From Tateyamaria sp. (GTDB lineage: Bacteria; Pseudomonadota; Alphaproteobacteria; Rhodobacterales; Rhodobacteraceae), in the NCBI GenBank assembly GCA_018668195.1, contig JABITU010000292.1:1-8560 (forward strand): a DNA stretch of 8,560 bases, read 5' to 3'. Shown here in pieces: positions 1-6,281 of the stretch. A model generated the notes under the pieces. It was not told the DNA's origin. It saw only the letters and a list, made by a program, of their open reading frames with translations, and ran no database searches. Position 1 is the first letter of the stretch, and each line of letters opens with the position of its first letter. The position numbers and the translations under genes are program-made.

Positions 1-110
1 CTTGGCATACCATGTACCGTCGCCGTAGGCTAAGTCTATCCGGGGAAAGGGGAAGCTCAATCTCAGGCCGATTTGTGCAACAATGCCTACTTATGCTATT
101 GATTTAATTT
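1..110. other. Unassigned left edge, no supported gene
   Basis: This stretch lies downstream of the minus-strand tRNA and runs off the left edge. A minus-strand frame is open from about position 90 to the edge, just after a TAA, and would read as an ordinary peptide, but it has no ATG and no ribosome binding site. A plus-strand frame also enters from the edge and stops near 110. Neither can be supported with so little sequence. No clear terminator hairpin for the tRNA is visible. Confidence 0.3.
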
Positions 111-196
111 TGGTGCGGGCGGTGGGAGTCGAACCCACACGGGCATACGCCCAACAGATTTTAAGTCTGGTATGTCTACCATTCCATCACGCCCGC
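111..196 (-). tRNA. tRNA-Leu(UAA), CCA end encoded
   Basis: This is a class II transfer RNA that decodes UUA and UUG leucine codons. Read on the minus strand, the 7-bp acceptor stem GCGGGCG pairs perfectly with CGCCCGC, followed by discriminator A and an encoded CCA (111-113). The anticodon loop is CTTAAAA, giving anticodon TAA at plus positions 161-163. A long variable arm with a GGGC/GCCC stem and the T-arm GTGGG-TTCGACT-CCCAC are present. The 86-nt length including CCA is normal for tRNA-Leu. I looked for a second copy of its 3' end that would mark an integrated element and saw none in the window. Confidence 0.98.
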
Positions 197-275
197 ATCA
201 GGCGTTGATCTTTAGTTTCTCAACCTCTGTCTGTGCCTGAAAACAGACTTATAATCACAATGCAACCGTGGAGCA

Positions 276-307
276 AAGAATTTTCAAAGCAATCGCAAGA
301 ATTTTCA
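276..307. repeat. 11-bp direct repeat, 21-bp period
   Basis: The sequence AAGAATTTTCA occurs at 276-286 and again at 297-307, exactly 21 bp apart, or about two helical turns. It sits in the 186-bp gap between the TPR gene and the tRNA, roughly 80-110 bp upstream of the tRNA-Leu 5' end. Helical phasing is typical of paired protein-binding sites, but a function is only a guess. Confidence 0.5.
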
Positions 308-382
308 GGGAGAATATGCTTTGCTTGCGCAAACAATATCAATGACATGACAGCTATCTTGCACAGTGTACCAAGAAACCGC

Positions 383-937
383 TCAGATATCTTCTCCCGG
401 TGGTGCCAGAGGCCCGCCCTTTTCCATCAGAGCGCGTTCCGACAGCCAAGGATTATTCTCAAGTGCGGCTTTCAACTGCATCCGTGCCGTATCGATCCTG
501 CCAAGTTGCAAAAGAGTAAGCGCCCGCCCCGATTGCGCCCCAACATGGTTGGGCGATAACGCAAGCGCGGTGTCCAAATCCACCAGAGCCGCAGCAAAAT
601 GACCTCGCAAAAAGTTGATGTATGCGCGTTGATTGTAGCCTTCGGCATAATTCGGACAATAGTCTGCCAATCGCGCAAAGCTGGCATAGGCGCCCGAGAA
701 ATCATGGCTCTCGCGCTGGCGCATCCCCTGATCTAGCACCGCCTGAGACGCCGCATCTGGTGCACGAAGCCAAAGCTGCCACATTTTGCCCGACACGGCA
801 CGCCCTGATCTTTCATCAGGTGCGGCGTTGGCCTGGTCCGCCAAAGCGGACAATTCGGCAGAGTAATCCTGTCCCGGCGGACAGGTATCAGCCCAAACAG
901 GTGCTGCAATCAAGGCAAGGATGGCTGCTAATCTCAT
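383..937 (-). CDS. Secreted tetratricopeptide-repeat protein
   Basis: The product is 184 residues. Residues 1-16 (MRLAAILALIAAPVWA) form a classic Sec signal peptide with an AWA cleavage site before DTCPPG. The cysteine at 19 is not in a lipobox, so the mature protein is predicted to be soluble and periplasmic. TPR helical hairpins are visible at about 63-96, 97-130 (with AYINFLRGHFAAALVDLDTA) and 131-164 (ALTLLQLGRIDTARMQLKAA). TPRs are protein-interaction scaffolds, and no enzymatic motif is seen, so the partner is unknown. An in-frame ATG at 988 would add 17 residues ahead of the signal peptide and overlap putR, so the start at 937 is preferred, although its ribosome binding site is weak. 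It lies 43 bp downstream of putR on the same strand and could be co-transcribed with it. No role in proline metabolism is evident from its sequence. Confidence 0.85.
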   Translation of the reverse strand: MRLAAILALIAAPVWADTCPPGQDYSAELSALADQANAAPDERSGRAVSGKMWQLWLRAPDAASQAVLDQGMRQRESHDFSGAYASFARLADYCPNYAEGYNQRAYINFLRGHFAAALVDLDTALALSPNHVGAQSGRALTLLQLGRIDTARMQLKAALENNPWLSERALMEKGGPLAPPGEDI

Positions 938-980
938 GGTTAGTAAGATGTTCCCAAAAGAGCTTACGTCAAGGCATGCG

Positions 981-1481
981 TCAATCAATACTCGGCAACA
1001 TCACTTCCTTTACCGCTTCCATCGCCACAAATGTCGACGTTGCTGCAACATGTGGCAGCGTCGAAATGACATCGCCTAGAAAAGCGCGATATTGCGCCAT
1101 ATCACTAGTACGCACCTTTAAAAGGTAGTCAAAATTCCCCGCGATCATGTGAGCTTGCTCGATTTGTGGCACTTGCAAAACAGCGCTGTTGAACGCACGC
1201 AATGCCACTTCGCGTGTGTCAGTCAGGCGGACCTCGACAAACGCGACATGATCCAACCCCAATGTAATCGGATCTAAAAGTGCACGGTAGCCCATTATGA
1301 CACCTGAGCTTTCCAGTCTCCGCAGCCGGGCCTGCGTCGGGGATTTAGACAGCCCTATCCGGCTAGCAAGGTCTGTAATGCTGATCCGCCCATCCTGCGC
1401 CAGGATCGAAAGAATCGACCGATCCAGCCTATCTAGATTGAGCGGGTCATTTAACTGTTTTTCCAACAAATTTCTGGCCAT
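981..1481 (-). CDS. putR: Lrp/AsnC-family regulator, probable PutR
   Basis: This 166-residue protein has the two-domain Lrp/AsnC layout. An N-terminal winged helix-turn-helix (about 17-64) includes LDRSILSILAQDGRISITDL, LASRIGLSKSPTQARLRRLE and the GVIMGY wing. A C-terminal ligand-binding/oligomerisation (RAM) domain (about 75-160) carries the conserved glycine in AGNFDYLLKV. The length is typical of the family. It is transcribed divergently from putA with an 82-bp gap. In Rhodobacter capsulatus and Agrobacterium, a divergent Lrp-type PutR activates putA in response to proline and in Rhodobacter also limits its own expression. The same role is inferred here from position and family. The chosen ATG has a weak purine-rich site (CGGAAAA) just upstream. 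A later start near residue 17 is less likely because the extra N-terminal residues are compatible with the family. A general Lrp-like regulator is the alternative. Confidence 0.9.
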   Translation of the reverse strand: MARNLLEKQLNDPLNLDRLDRSILSILAQDGRISITDLASRIGLSKSPTQARLRRLESSGVIMGYRALLDPITLGLDHVAFVEVRLTDTREVALRAFNSAVLQVPQIEQAHMIAGNFDYLLKVRTSDMAQYRAFLGDVISTLPHVAATSTFVAMEAVKEVMLPSID

Positions 1482-1502
1482 ATTTTCCGTTACTATGCAC
1501 GA

Positions 1503-1547
1503 CTTCAGATTAAATACCTTTAAAGTTGCTGATATACAATGCTAAAC
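1503..1547. promoter_or_regulatory. Shared putR-putA divergent control region
   Basis: The 82-bp AT-rich gap between the two start codons must hold both promoters. For putA, TACAAT at 1535-1540 is a good -10 hexamer, but no good -35 lies 16-19 bp upstream, as expected of an activator-dependent promoter. For putR on the minus strand, TTGTAT (1534-1539) and TATTTA or TTTAAT (1509-1516) are weak candidates 17-19 bp apart, so the putR -35 would overlap the putA -10. CTTTAAAG at 1518-1525 is an 8-bp palindrome, and CAGATTAAATACCTT at 1506-1520 partly resembles the Lrp consensus. These assignments are by eye only. Confidence 0.4.
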
Positions 1548-1550
1548 GGA

Positions 1551-1555
1551 AAGGA
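1551..1555 (+). promoter_or_regulatory. putA ribosome binding site
   Basis: AAGGA lies 8 nt before the ATG at 1564. Two ATG codons occur in tandem (1564 and 1567). The spacing suits either one, so the protein may begin with one or two methionines. Confidence 0.7.
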
Positions 1556-1563
1556 AACCTTCG

Positions 1564-4500
1564 ATGATGCATGTCGTATCCTCTGACATCTCCGGCCATA
1601 TTGACGCCGGGATGTACACCGACCCCGAAGTTATGCTTTCAACGCTTGTCGCGACTGCAAATCTAAGCCCTGAGGCGCGCGTTCTTATCTCGACCGACGC
1701 AGCCCGCCTTGTCTCCGCCATCCGCACCAACGCCACACCCAGCCTGATGGACGTGTTTCTTGCTGAGTATGGCCTGTCCACTGATGAAGGCGTGTCGCTG
1801 ATGTGCCTGGCCGAGGCACTGTTGCGTGTTCCGGATGGCGACACGATCAACGCCCTAATCGAAGACAAGATCGCGCCTTCGGACTGGGGCAAGCATCTGG
1901 GTCTTTCGACGTCCAGCCTCGTCAATGCATCCACCTGGGCATTGATGCTCACCGGGCGTGTGCTTGATGATGACCAACCAGGTCCAATCAAACATCTGCG
2001 CGGTGCCATCAAACGACTGGGCGAACCCATAATTCGCACCGCTGTAAGCCGCGCAATGAAAGAAATGGGGCGACAATTTGTACTGGGCGAAACCATCGGC
2101 AGCGCCATGGACCGTGCCGCCGGAATGGAAGCAAAAGGGTACACCTATTCCTACGACATGTTGGGCGAGGCCGCGATCACAGAGGCCGATGCGCGACACT
2201 ATCGCCTAAGCTATACACGCGCGATCTTAGCAATTACCAGCGCCTGTATTCACAGCGATATCCGTGCAAACCCCGGCATCTCGATCAAATTGTCCGCGCT
2301 GCACCCCCGTTATGAACGCGCCCAAGAAAAGAGCGTTTTGCGCCTTTTGGTACCACGTCTGCGCGCGCTGGCGCTGCTGGCAAAATCAGCAGGAATGGGT
2401 TTGAATATAGACGCTGAAGAAGCCGACCGGCTGTCGCTTTCACTTCAGGTGATCGATGCAGTATTGGGAGACGAATCTCTGTCAGGCTGGGACGGATTTG
2501 GCGTGGTGGTGCAGGCCTATGCACCCCGCGCGGGCAATGTAATTGACACGTTGCATGCTATGGCCAAAAGGTACGATCGGCGGATCATGATACGGCTGGT
2601 AAAGGGTGCTTATTGGGATACTGAAATCAAGCGCGCCCAAGTCGAAGGGGTGGCCGGTTTTCCGGTATTCACCCAAAAGGCGGCAACGGATGTGTCTTAT
2701 ATTGCCAACGCGCGCAAATTGCTGGGCATGACCGACCGGATCTATTCCCAGTTCGCCACCCACAATGCCCATACTGTCGCCTCAATTTTGCACATGGCAG
2801 GCGACTCACCGTTTGAGTTTCAGCGCCTGCATGGCATGGGCGAGGCACTGCATGACATCGTATTGCGCGAAAATGGCAACCGCTGCCGTATTTACGCCCC
2901 TGTGGGTGCACACCATGATTTACTGGCCTATCTTGTTCGGCGTTTGCTGGAAAATGGTGCAAATTCAAGCTTTGTGAATCAGATCGTGGACAAATACGTT
3001 CCGCCCGAGGTTGTCGCAACTGATCCATTCATCACGTTGACTGAAAAGACTCTGGTGTTGCCGCAGGGGCCAGACCTGTATACGCCGGAACGGCGCAATT
3101 CAGCAGGTTTCGACCTTGCCCATGTGCCTACAGTGGCACGTATCGAAAAGATGCGCGGCAGGTACAGTAAGCATATGTGGAGCGCAGCGCCGCTCACCGT
3201 AACGCCTTGTGACGGGCCCCGGCACAGCGTGATCAACCCAGCCAACCCGTCCGACACGGTCGGAACCGTAACAACCGCGCTGCCCTGTGCCGTGGCAGGT
3301 GCCTTTGCAGACGCACGGGCTTGGGATGCCCCCGCACCGATACGCAAAGCTATCCTGTGTACTGTCGCCGATCTCTACGAGGCGCATTTGGGTGAGATTT
3401 TTGCCCTGCTTGCCCGCGAGGCCGGCAAGACCCAGCGCGACGCTGTAGCAGAACTACGCGAAGCTGTTGATTTTCTGAGATACTACGCGGCACAGGTCGA
3501 TGACAGCGCACCCGTAGGGACCTATGTATGTATCTCGCCCTGGAACTTTCCGCTGGCCATCTTCACGGGTCAGATCAGTGCCGCGCTCGCCGCAGGCAAC
3601 GCTGTGCTGGCAAAACCGGCCGAACAAACAACGCTGATCGCACATTTTGCCGTCAACCTTATGCATCAGGCCGGTGTGCCCCGTGCGGCACTACAATTTC
3701 TGCCCGGCGACGGCACAATGGGCGCAGCACTGACAGCTGACACACAGGTTGGCGGTGTGGCCTTTACCGGGTCGACCACCACCGCCCTGCGCATCCGCCA
3801 GTGCCTGGCGCAAAATGCAGCCCCCGGCACGCCGCTGATTGCCGAGACCGGTGGGTTAAACGCAATGGTTGTCGATAGCACCGCCCTGCCCGAACAAGCC
3901 GTACGCAGCATCGTCGAAAGCGCATTTCACTCGGCTGGCCAGCGTTGTTCTGCGCTGCGTTGCCTTTATCTCCAAGCGGATATCGCACCCCACTTAACCG
4001 AGATGCTGACCGGCGCTATGGATGCTTTGGCAATGGGTAACCCATGGGATCTCGCCACCGACGTGGGCCCCGTGATCGACCAAACCGCTCGGGCAGCGAT
4101 CGATGATCATATTGCAATGGCGCAGTCGGAAGGACGGCTGATGCACCAGTTAGATCGCCCGAAGCATGGCAACTTTGTCGCCCCAACCCTGATTCAGGTA
4201 GACAGCATTACCGACATCAAACAAGAGATTTTTGGCCCGGTGCTCCAACTTGCTACATTCCGGGCGCAGGACCTCGACCAAGTGATCACCGACATCAACA
4301 CCACCGGCTATGGCCTTACCTTTGGCCTGCACACGCGCATCGATGACCGGGTGCAACATGTGTCGGATCGGATCGACGCTGGCAACATTTACGTCAACCG
4401 CAATCAGATCGGTGCCATCGTTGGCAGCCAACCCTTTGGCGGGCTTGGTTTGTCAGGCACAGGCCCTAAGGCAGGCGGGCCGGACTACCTTACACGGATG

Positions 4501-4989
4501 CGTGCAAGCACCCCGGCACCTGCCACCATAGCCGCCGGCTGGAACAAATCAGCCAAGCTGCCCGACTGTCCAACATCTTTGCAAAGAATGCAGGGGCGCG
4601 TCGCTCTGCCCGGCCCAACCGGCGAATCCAACATGCTCAGCCTACATCCCAAGTCTGCGCTTTTATGCGCAGGCCCAGGCACTGCGGCTGCAACCGCGCA
4701 GGCAAAAGCCGTCCGTGCTTTGGGCGGCCATGCCATTGAGGCCAAAGGCCACTTCGATCCGACGTCTCTTACAAACGGCCCTGCCTACGGCGGCGTGATA
4801 TGGTGGGGCGACCACAAAACCGCTCGGCGACTAGAACAGGCCCTTGCAGACCGATCCGGCCCTATTATCGCGTTGATCACTGGCCAGCCTGACCGGGCCC
4901 ATGTGTTGCGCGAACGTCATATCTGTGTAGACACCACCGCATCAGGCGGCAACGCCGCTCTGCTCGAGGCTACTAGCTCTAGCGATTGA
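1564..4989 (+). CDS. putA: Bifunctional proline utilization enzyme PutA (type B)
   Basis: PutA oxidises proline to glutamate in two steps: FAD-dependent proline dehydrogenase (electrons to quinone) and NAD-dependent glutamate-gamma-semialdehyde dehydrogenase, with the intermediate channelled between them. The 1141-residue chain starts with a helical arm and linker (1 to about 190). The proline dehydrogenase barrel (about 195-480) has ISIKLSALHPRYE, RLVKGAYWDTEIKRAQ (343-359), LHGMGEALHDIVL and the substrate-binding arginine pair in YLVRRLLENGANSSF (459-460). The dehydrogenase domain (about 510-980) has the ISPWNFPLA fold motif, catalytic Glu761 in AETGGLN, catalytic Cys795 in SAGQRCSALRC, EIFGPVL and SQPFGGLGLSGTGPKAGGP. 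A further C-terminal domain (about 1000-1141) ends in the conserved CVDTTASGGNAALL motif (1121-1134) found in the longer PutA classes. There is no N-terminal ribbon-helix-helix, so this is a type B enzyme that cannot repress its own gene. All key residues seen are intact. Regulation is expected from divergent putR. Confidence 0.98.
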   Translation: MMHVVSSDISGHIDAGMYTDPEVMLSTLVATANLSPEARVLISTDAARLVSAIRTNATPSLMDVFLAEYGLSTDEGVSLMCLAEALLRVPDGDTINALIEDKIAPSDWGKHLGLSTSSLVNASTWALMLTGRVLDDDQPGPIKHLRGAIKRLGEPIIRTAVSRAMKEMGRQFVLGETIGSAMDRAAGMEAKGYTYSYDMLGEAAITEADARHYRLSYTRAILAITSACIHSDIRANPGISIKLSALHPRYERAQEKSVLRLLVPRLRALALLAKSAGMGLNIDAEEADRLSLSLQVIDAVLGDESLSGWDGFGVVVQAYAPRAGNVIDTLHAMAKRYDRRIMIRLVKGAYWDTEIKRAQVEGVAGFPVFTQKAATDVSYIANARKLLGMTDRIYSQFATHNAHTVASILHMAGDSPFEFQRLHGMGEALHDIVLRENGNRCRIYAPVGAHHDLLAYLVRRLLENGANSSFVNQIVDKYVPPEVVATDPFITLTEKTLVLPQGPDLYTPERRNSAGFDLAHVPTVARIEKMRGRYSKHMWSAAPLTVTPCDGPRHSVINPANPSDTVGTVTTALPCAVAGAFADARAWDAPAPIRKAILCTVADLYEAHLGEIFALLAREAGKTQRDAVAELREAVDFLRYYAAQVDDSAPVGTYVCISPWNFPLAIFTGQISAALAAGNAVLAKPAEQTTLIAHFAVNLMHQAGVPRAALQFLPGDGTMGAALTADTQVGGVAFTGSTTTALRIRQCLAQNAAPGTPLIAETGGLNAMVVDSTALPEQAVRSIVESAFHSAGQRCSALRCLYLQADIAPHLTEMLTGAMDALAMGNPWDLATDVGPVIDQTARAAIDDHIAMAQSEGRLMHQLDRPKHGNFVAPTLIQVDSITDIKQEIFGPVLQLATFRAQDLDQVITDINTTGYGLTFGLHTRIDDRVQHVSDRIDAGNIYVNRNQIGAIVGSQPFGGLGLSGTGPKAGGPDYLTRMRASTPAPATIAAGWNKSAKLPDCPTSLQRMQGRVALPGPTGESNMLSLHPKSALLCAGPGTAAATAQAKAVRALGGHAIEAKGHFDPTSLTNGPAYGGVIWWGDHKTARRLEQALADRSGPIIALITGQPDRAHVLRERHICVDTTASGGNAALLEATSSSD

Positions 4990-5017
4990 CGAAATACCTG
5001 AAACGTCGCGAATTGTA

Positions 5018-5051
5018 TAACACGTTGAAATATTTAGCTTCAGGGAGCGTT
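5018..5051 (+). repeat. Degenerate 34-bp direct repeat, copy 1
   Basis: This copy begins with TAACACGTTGA and matches the second copy at 5996-6029 at 25 of 34 positions without gaps, including 11 identical bases at the start and matching TTT, TTC, GG, AG and GTT blocks. It lies in the gap after putA. A GCT/AGC mini-hairpin (5037-5048) sits inside it, and a run of six T residues follows at 5062-5067, so this stretch may also include a poor putA terminator. Confidence 0.5.
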
Positions 5052-5061
5052 AGGTAATATA

Positions 5062-5077
5062 TTTTTTAGCATATGCT
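5062..5077. other. T-run and 10-bp palindrome after putA
   Basis: Six T residues (5062-5067) are followed directly by the perfect palindrome AGCATATGCT (5068-5077). The T-run could be the tail of a weak rho-independent terminator for putA, using AAATAT (5028-5033) and ATATTT (5059-5064) as an AT-rich outer stem. The palindrome could be an operator upstream of the rhomboid gene. Neither reading is strong. Confidence 0.25.
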
Positions 5078-5112
5078 CACAGTTTGACCCCAGCGACGAT
5101 GCTGCACCACAT

Positions 5113-5165
5113 ACTTGTGGCGCAAGTGTAACACCAAACAAAGCGCATCAAGCTTCCAAGCGCTT
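5113..5165. repeat. Two short inverted repeats before rhomboid
   Basis: ACTTG (5113-5117) pairs with CAAGT (5123-5127) over a 5-nt loop. AAGCGC (5141-5146) pairs with GCGCTT (5160-5165) around an internal AAGCTT. Both lie in the upstream extension of the rhomboid reading frame, which supports treating that stretch as leader sequence and not as coding. They may be operator half-sites or leader hairpins. Confidence 0.35.
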
Positions 5166-5198
5166 GACGTCGCGCCCATGATCGCCCAGCGTAAAGTC

Positions 5199-5933
5199 AT
5201 GTTTCCAATCCGCGACCACAACCCGTCGGGGCGCACGCCCTATGTCACATACTTGCTGATGGCAGCAAACATAGCGATCTTCCTTGGCTACGTCGGGCTT
5301 TTCGATGATCCCTATGGTTTGGACATGTTCTTTATGCAATTTGCCGCAATCCCAGCCCGTCTGGCCAGCGGTAACGGGGCGGAAACACTGCTGACATCAA
5401 TGTTCCTGCACGCAGGCTGGATGCATCTGGCTGGCAACATGCTGTTCCTCTACATTTTTGGCGACAATGTAGAAGACGAGATGGGCCATCTGCCGTTCTT
5501 GGGCTTTTATCTTAGCGCGGGGGTGCTTGCTGGACTGGCACATGTGATCTCGGCCCCGTATTCAGTTGTGCCGATGGTCGGGGCATCGGGAGCAATTGCA
5601 GGTGTCATGGGTAGTTACTTGCTGCTGTACCCAAAGGCACGGGTTGATATCCTGCTAATCCTCATCATCATCTTTCGAATTTTCCCAATTCCAGCATGGA
5701 TCGTGCTGTTGGTCTGGTTCGGAATGCAGTTCATCGGCGGCGTCGGAGCCGACCCTCAGGCAGGAGGCGTCGCCTATTGGGCACATGCCGGGGGCTTTGC
5801 CGCAGGGCTGCTTCTGACCATTCCAGTCTGGTTGAAACGGGGCGGTCCACGGTTTTGGAGGCACACACATGGACACCCGCCCCACCCCGAAGCCCGCTAC
5901 ACCCGCTCAAACATCCCGCGCGTGCGACGATAA
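5199..5933 (+). CDS. Rhomboid family intramembrane serine protease
   Basis: The product is a 244-residue inner-membrane protease that cleaves transmembrane segments of other proteins. The substrate is unknown. Catalytic Ser130 lies in the GASG motif (MVGASGAIAGVMGSYLLLYP), catalytic His196 in YWAHAGG, and the oxyanion HxxxN pair His76/Asn80 in HAGWMHLAGNMLF, followed by the loop FGDNVEDEMGH. Hydrophobic segments fall at about 16-34, 64-88, 99-119, 122-145, 148-175 and 192-212, matching a six- or seven-helix rhomboid. The tail after 213 is basic and His/Pro-rich (RHTHGHPPHP). The frame is open upstream to a TTG at 5115 with another ATG at 5178. The 5199 start is chosen because the chain then begins MFPIRDHNPSGRTPYVTY, usual for this subgroup, but no strong ribosome binding site separates it from 5178. 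It is 209 bp after putA and probably separately transcribed. Confidence 0.93.
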   Translation: MFPIRDHNPSGRTPYVTYLLMAANIAIFLGYVGLFDDPYGLDMFFMQFAAIPARLASGNGAETLLTSMFLHAGWMHLAGNMLFLYIFGDNVEDEMGHLPFLGFYLSAGVLAGLAHVISAPYSVVPMVGASGAIAGVMGSYLLLYPKARVDILLILIIIFRIFPIPAWIVLLVWFGMQFIGGVGADPQAGGVAYWAHAGGFAAGLLLTIPVWLKRGGPRFWRHTHGHPPHPEARYTRSNIPRVRR

Positions 5934-5952
5934 AACCTGCCAACGCAGTTTT
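5932..5952 (+). terminator. Weak hairpin at rhomboid stop codon
   Basis: AAAACCTGC (5932-5940), loop CAAC and GCAGTTTT (5945-5952) form a short imperfect hairpin with one bulged C, overlapping the stop codon. The stem is A/U-rich with only four strong pairs, so it would be a poor terminator. Confidence 0.3.
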
Positions 5953-5995
5953 AACTATAGCGTTTGACAGAATAAGGGTAGCAACGGGCATCACT

Positions 5996-6029
5996 TAACA
6001 CGTTGAGACCTTTGATTTCCGGAAGGGTT
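5996..6029 (+). repeat. Degenerate 34-bp direct repeat, copy 2
   Basis: This is the partner of the element at 5018-5051, again starting with TAACACGTTGA and lying 978 bp away in the same orientation. The two copies bracket the rhomboid gene. This copy also holds TTCCGGAA (6017-6024), and GGAA-GGG-TTCC (6021-6031) spans its end; neither is conserved in copy 1. Confidence 0.5.
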
Positions 6030-6050
6030 CCAAGGGGGCGAGATTTTCGC

Positions 6051-6281
6051 ATGACCATTAATGTGACCACCTTGTCCCAGATCAAGGACACCAGCGCTTG
6101 GTCAATTCACGGCTTGCATCAACCAATGCCACTTTTGGAAAAACCGCGGCCTATAAATGTTACAAAAGCAGCTGTGCGACTCACGAAGGCACAACGCGCA
6201 TCAAACGCGATCAAGAATATCTTTTGGCCGCAATTCGCGGCCAGACCTTTGGATCATTACAACGCGTGGCGCGCGCTTTAG
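6051..6281 (+). pseudogene. Possible small or decayed ORF, unrecognised
   Basis: An ATG at 6051 opens a 76-residue frame beginning MTINVTTLSQIKDTSAW. Its first 16 or so codons have a mostly G or C third base, as in the real genes here, but this bias is lost further on. A second plus-strand frame (from about 6098) then gives a plausible run, including RIKRDQEYLLAAIRGQTFGS, and continues into antisense of the downstream gene. That pattern would fit a frameshifted remnant. Against a real gene: a weak ribosome binding site, no recognised domain, a strong hairpin inside it and overlap with the 3' end of the converging gene. It could be non-coding. Confidence 0.2.
6225..6243 (-). terminator. GC-rich hairpin downstream of suhB
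   Basis: TGGCCGC (6225-6231) and GCGGCCA (6237-6243) form a perfect 7-bp stem with a 5-nt loop, beginning about 35 nt past the suhB stop codon. No T-run follows on either strand, so it would be an atypical terminator or a 3'-end stabiliser. It sits between convergent genes and would form in transcripts from either side. Confidence 0.4.

Larger units (their letters stand above)
5934..6277. other. 344-bp convergent intergenic region
   Basis: This gap separates the ends of the rhomboid gene and the inositol monophosphatase gene. It holds a weak hairpin right after rhomboid, the second copy of a degenerate repeat (5996-6029), a questionable plus-strand reading frame from 6051, and a strong GC-rich hairpin at 6225-6243. 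No gene here can be supported with confidence. Confidence 0.6.

Noticed and set aside
111..196. tRNA-Leu as an attachment site for an integrated element
   Set aside because: No integrase, no repeated tRNA 3' end and no phage-like genes were seen. The neighbours are ordinary chromosomal genes.
250..255. A perfect TATAAT on the plus strand
   Set aside because: There is no -35 at a suitable distance and no plus-strand gene downstream, so it is probably a chance AT-rich match.
622..1128. A 168-codon plus-strand open frame over the TPR gene and putR
   Set aside because: It overlaps two well-supported minus-strand genes and has no family features.
1542..2144. A 200-codon minus-strand open frame antisense to the start of putA
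   Set aside because: It lies over a clearly real coding region, is rich in Ser/Arg/Ala as typical of antisense frames, and has no domain or promoter support.
5434..6277. Search for CRISPR, toxin-antitoxin, defence or mobile-element structure around the rhomboid gene
   Set aside because: No repeat-spacer pattern, transposase, terminal inverted repeats or paired small genes could be seen. The flanking repeat alone is too weak to call a mobile element.
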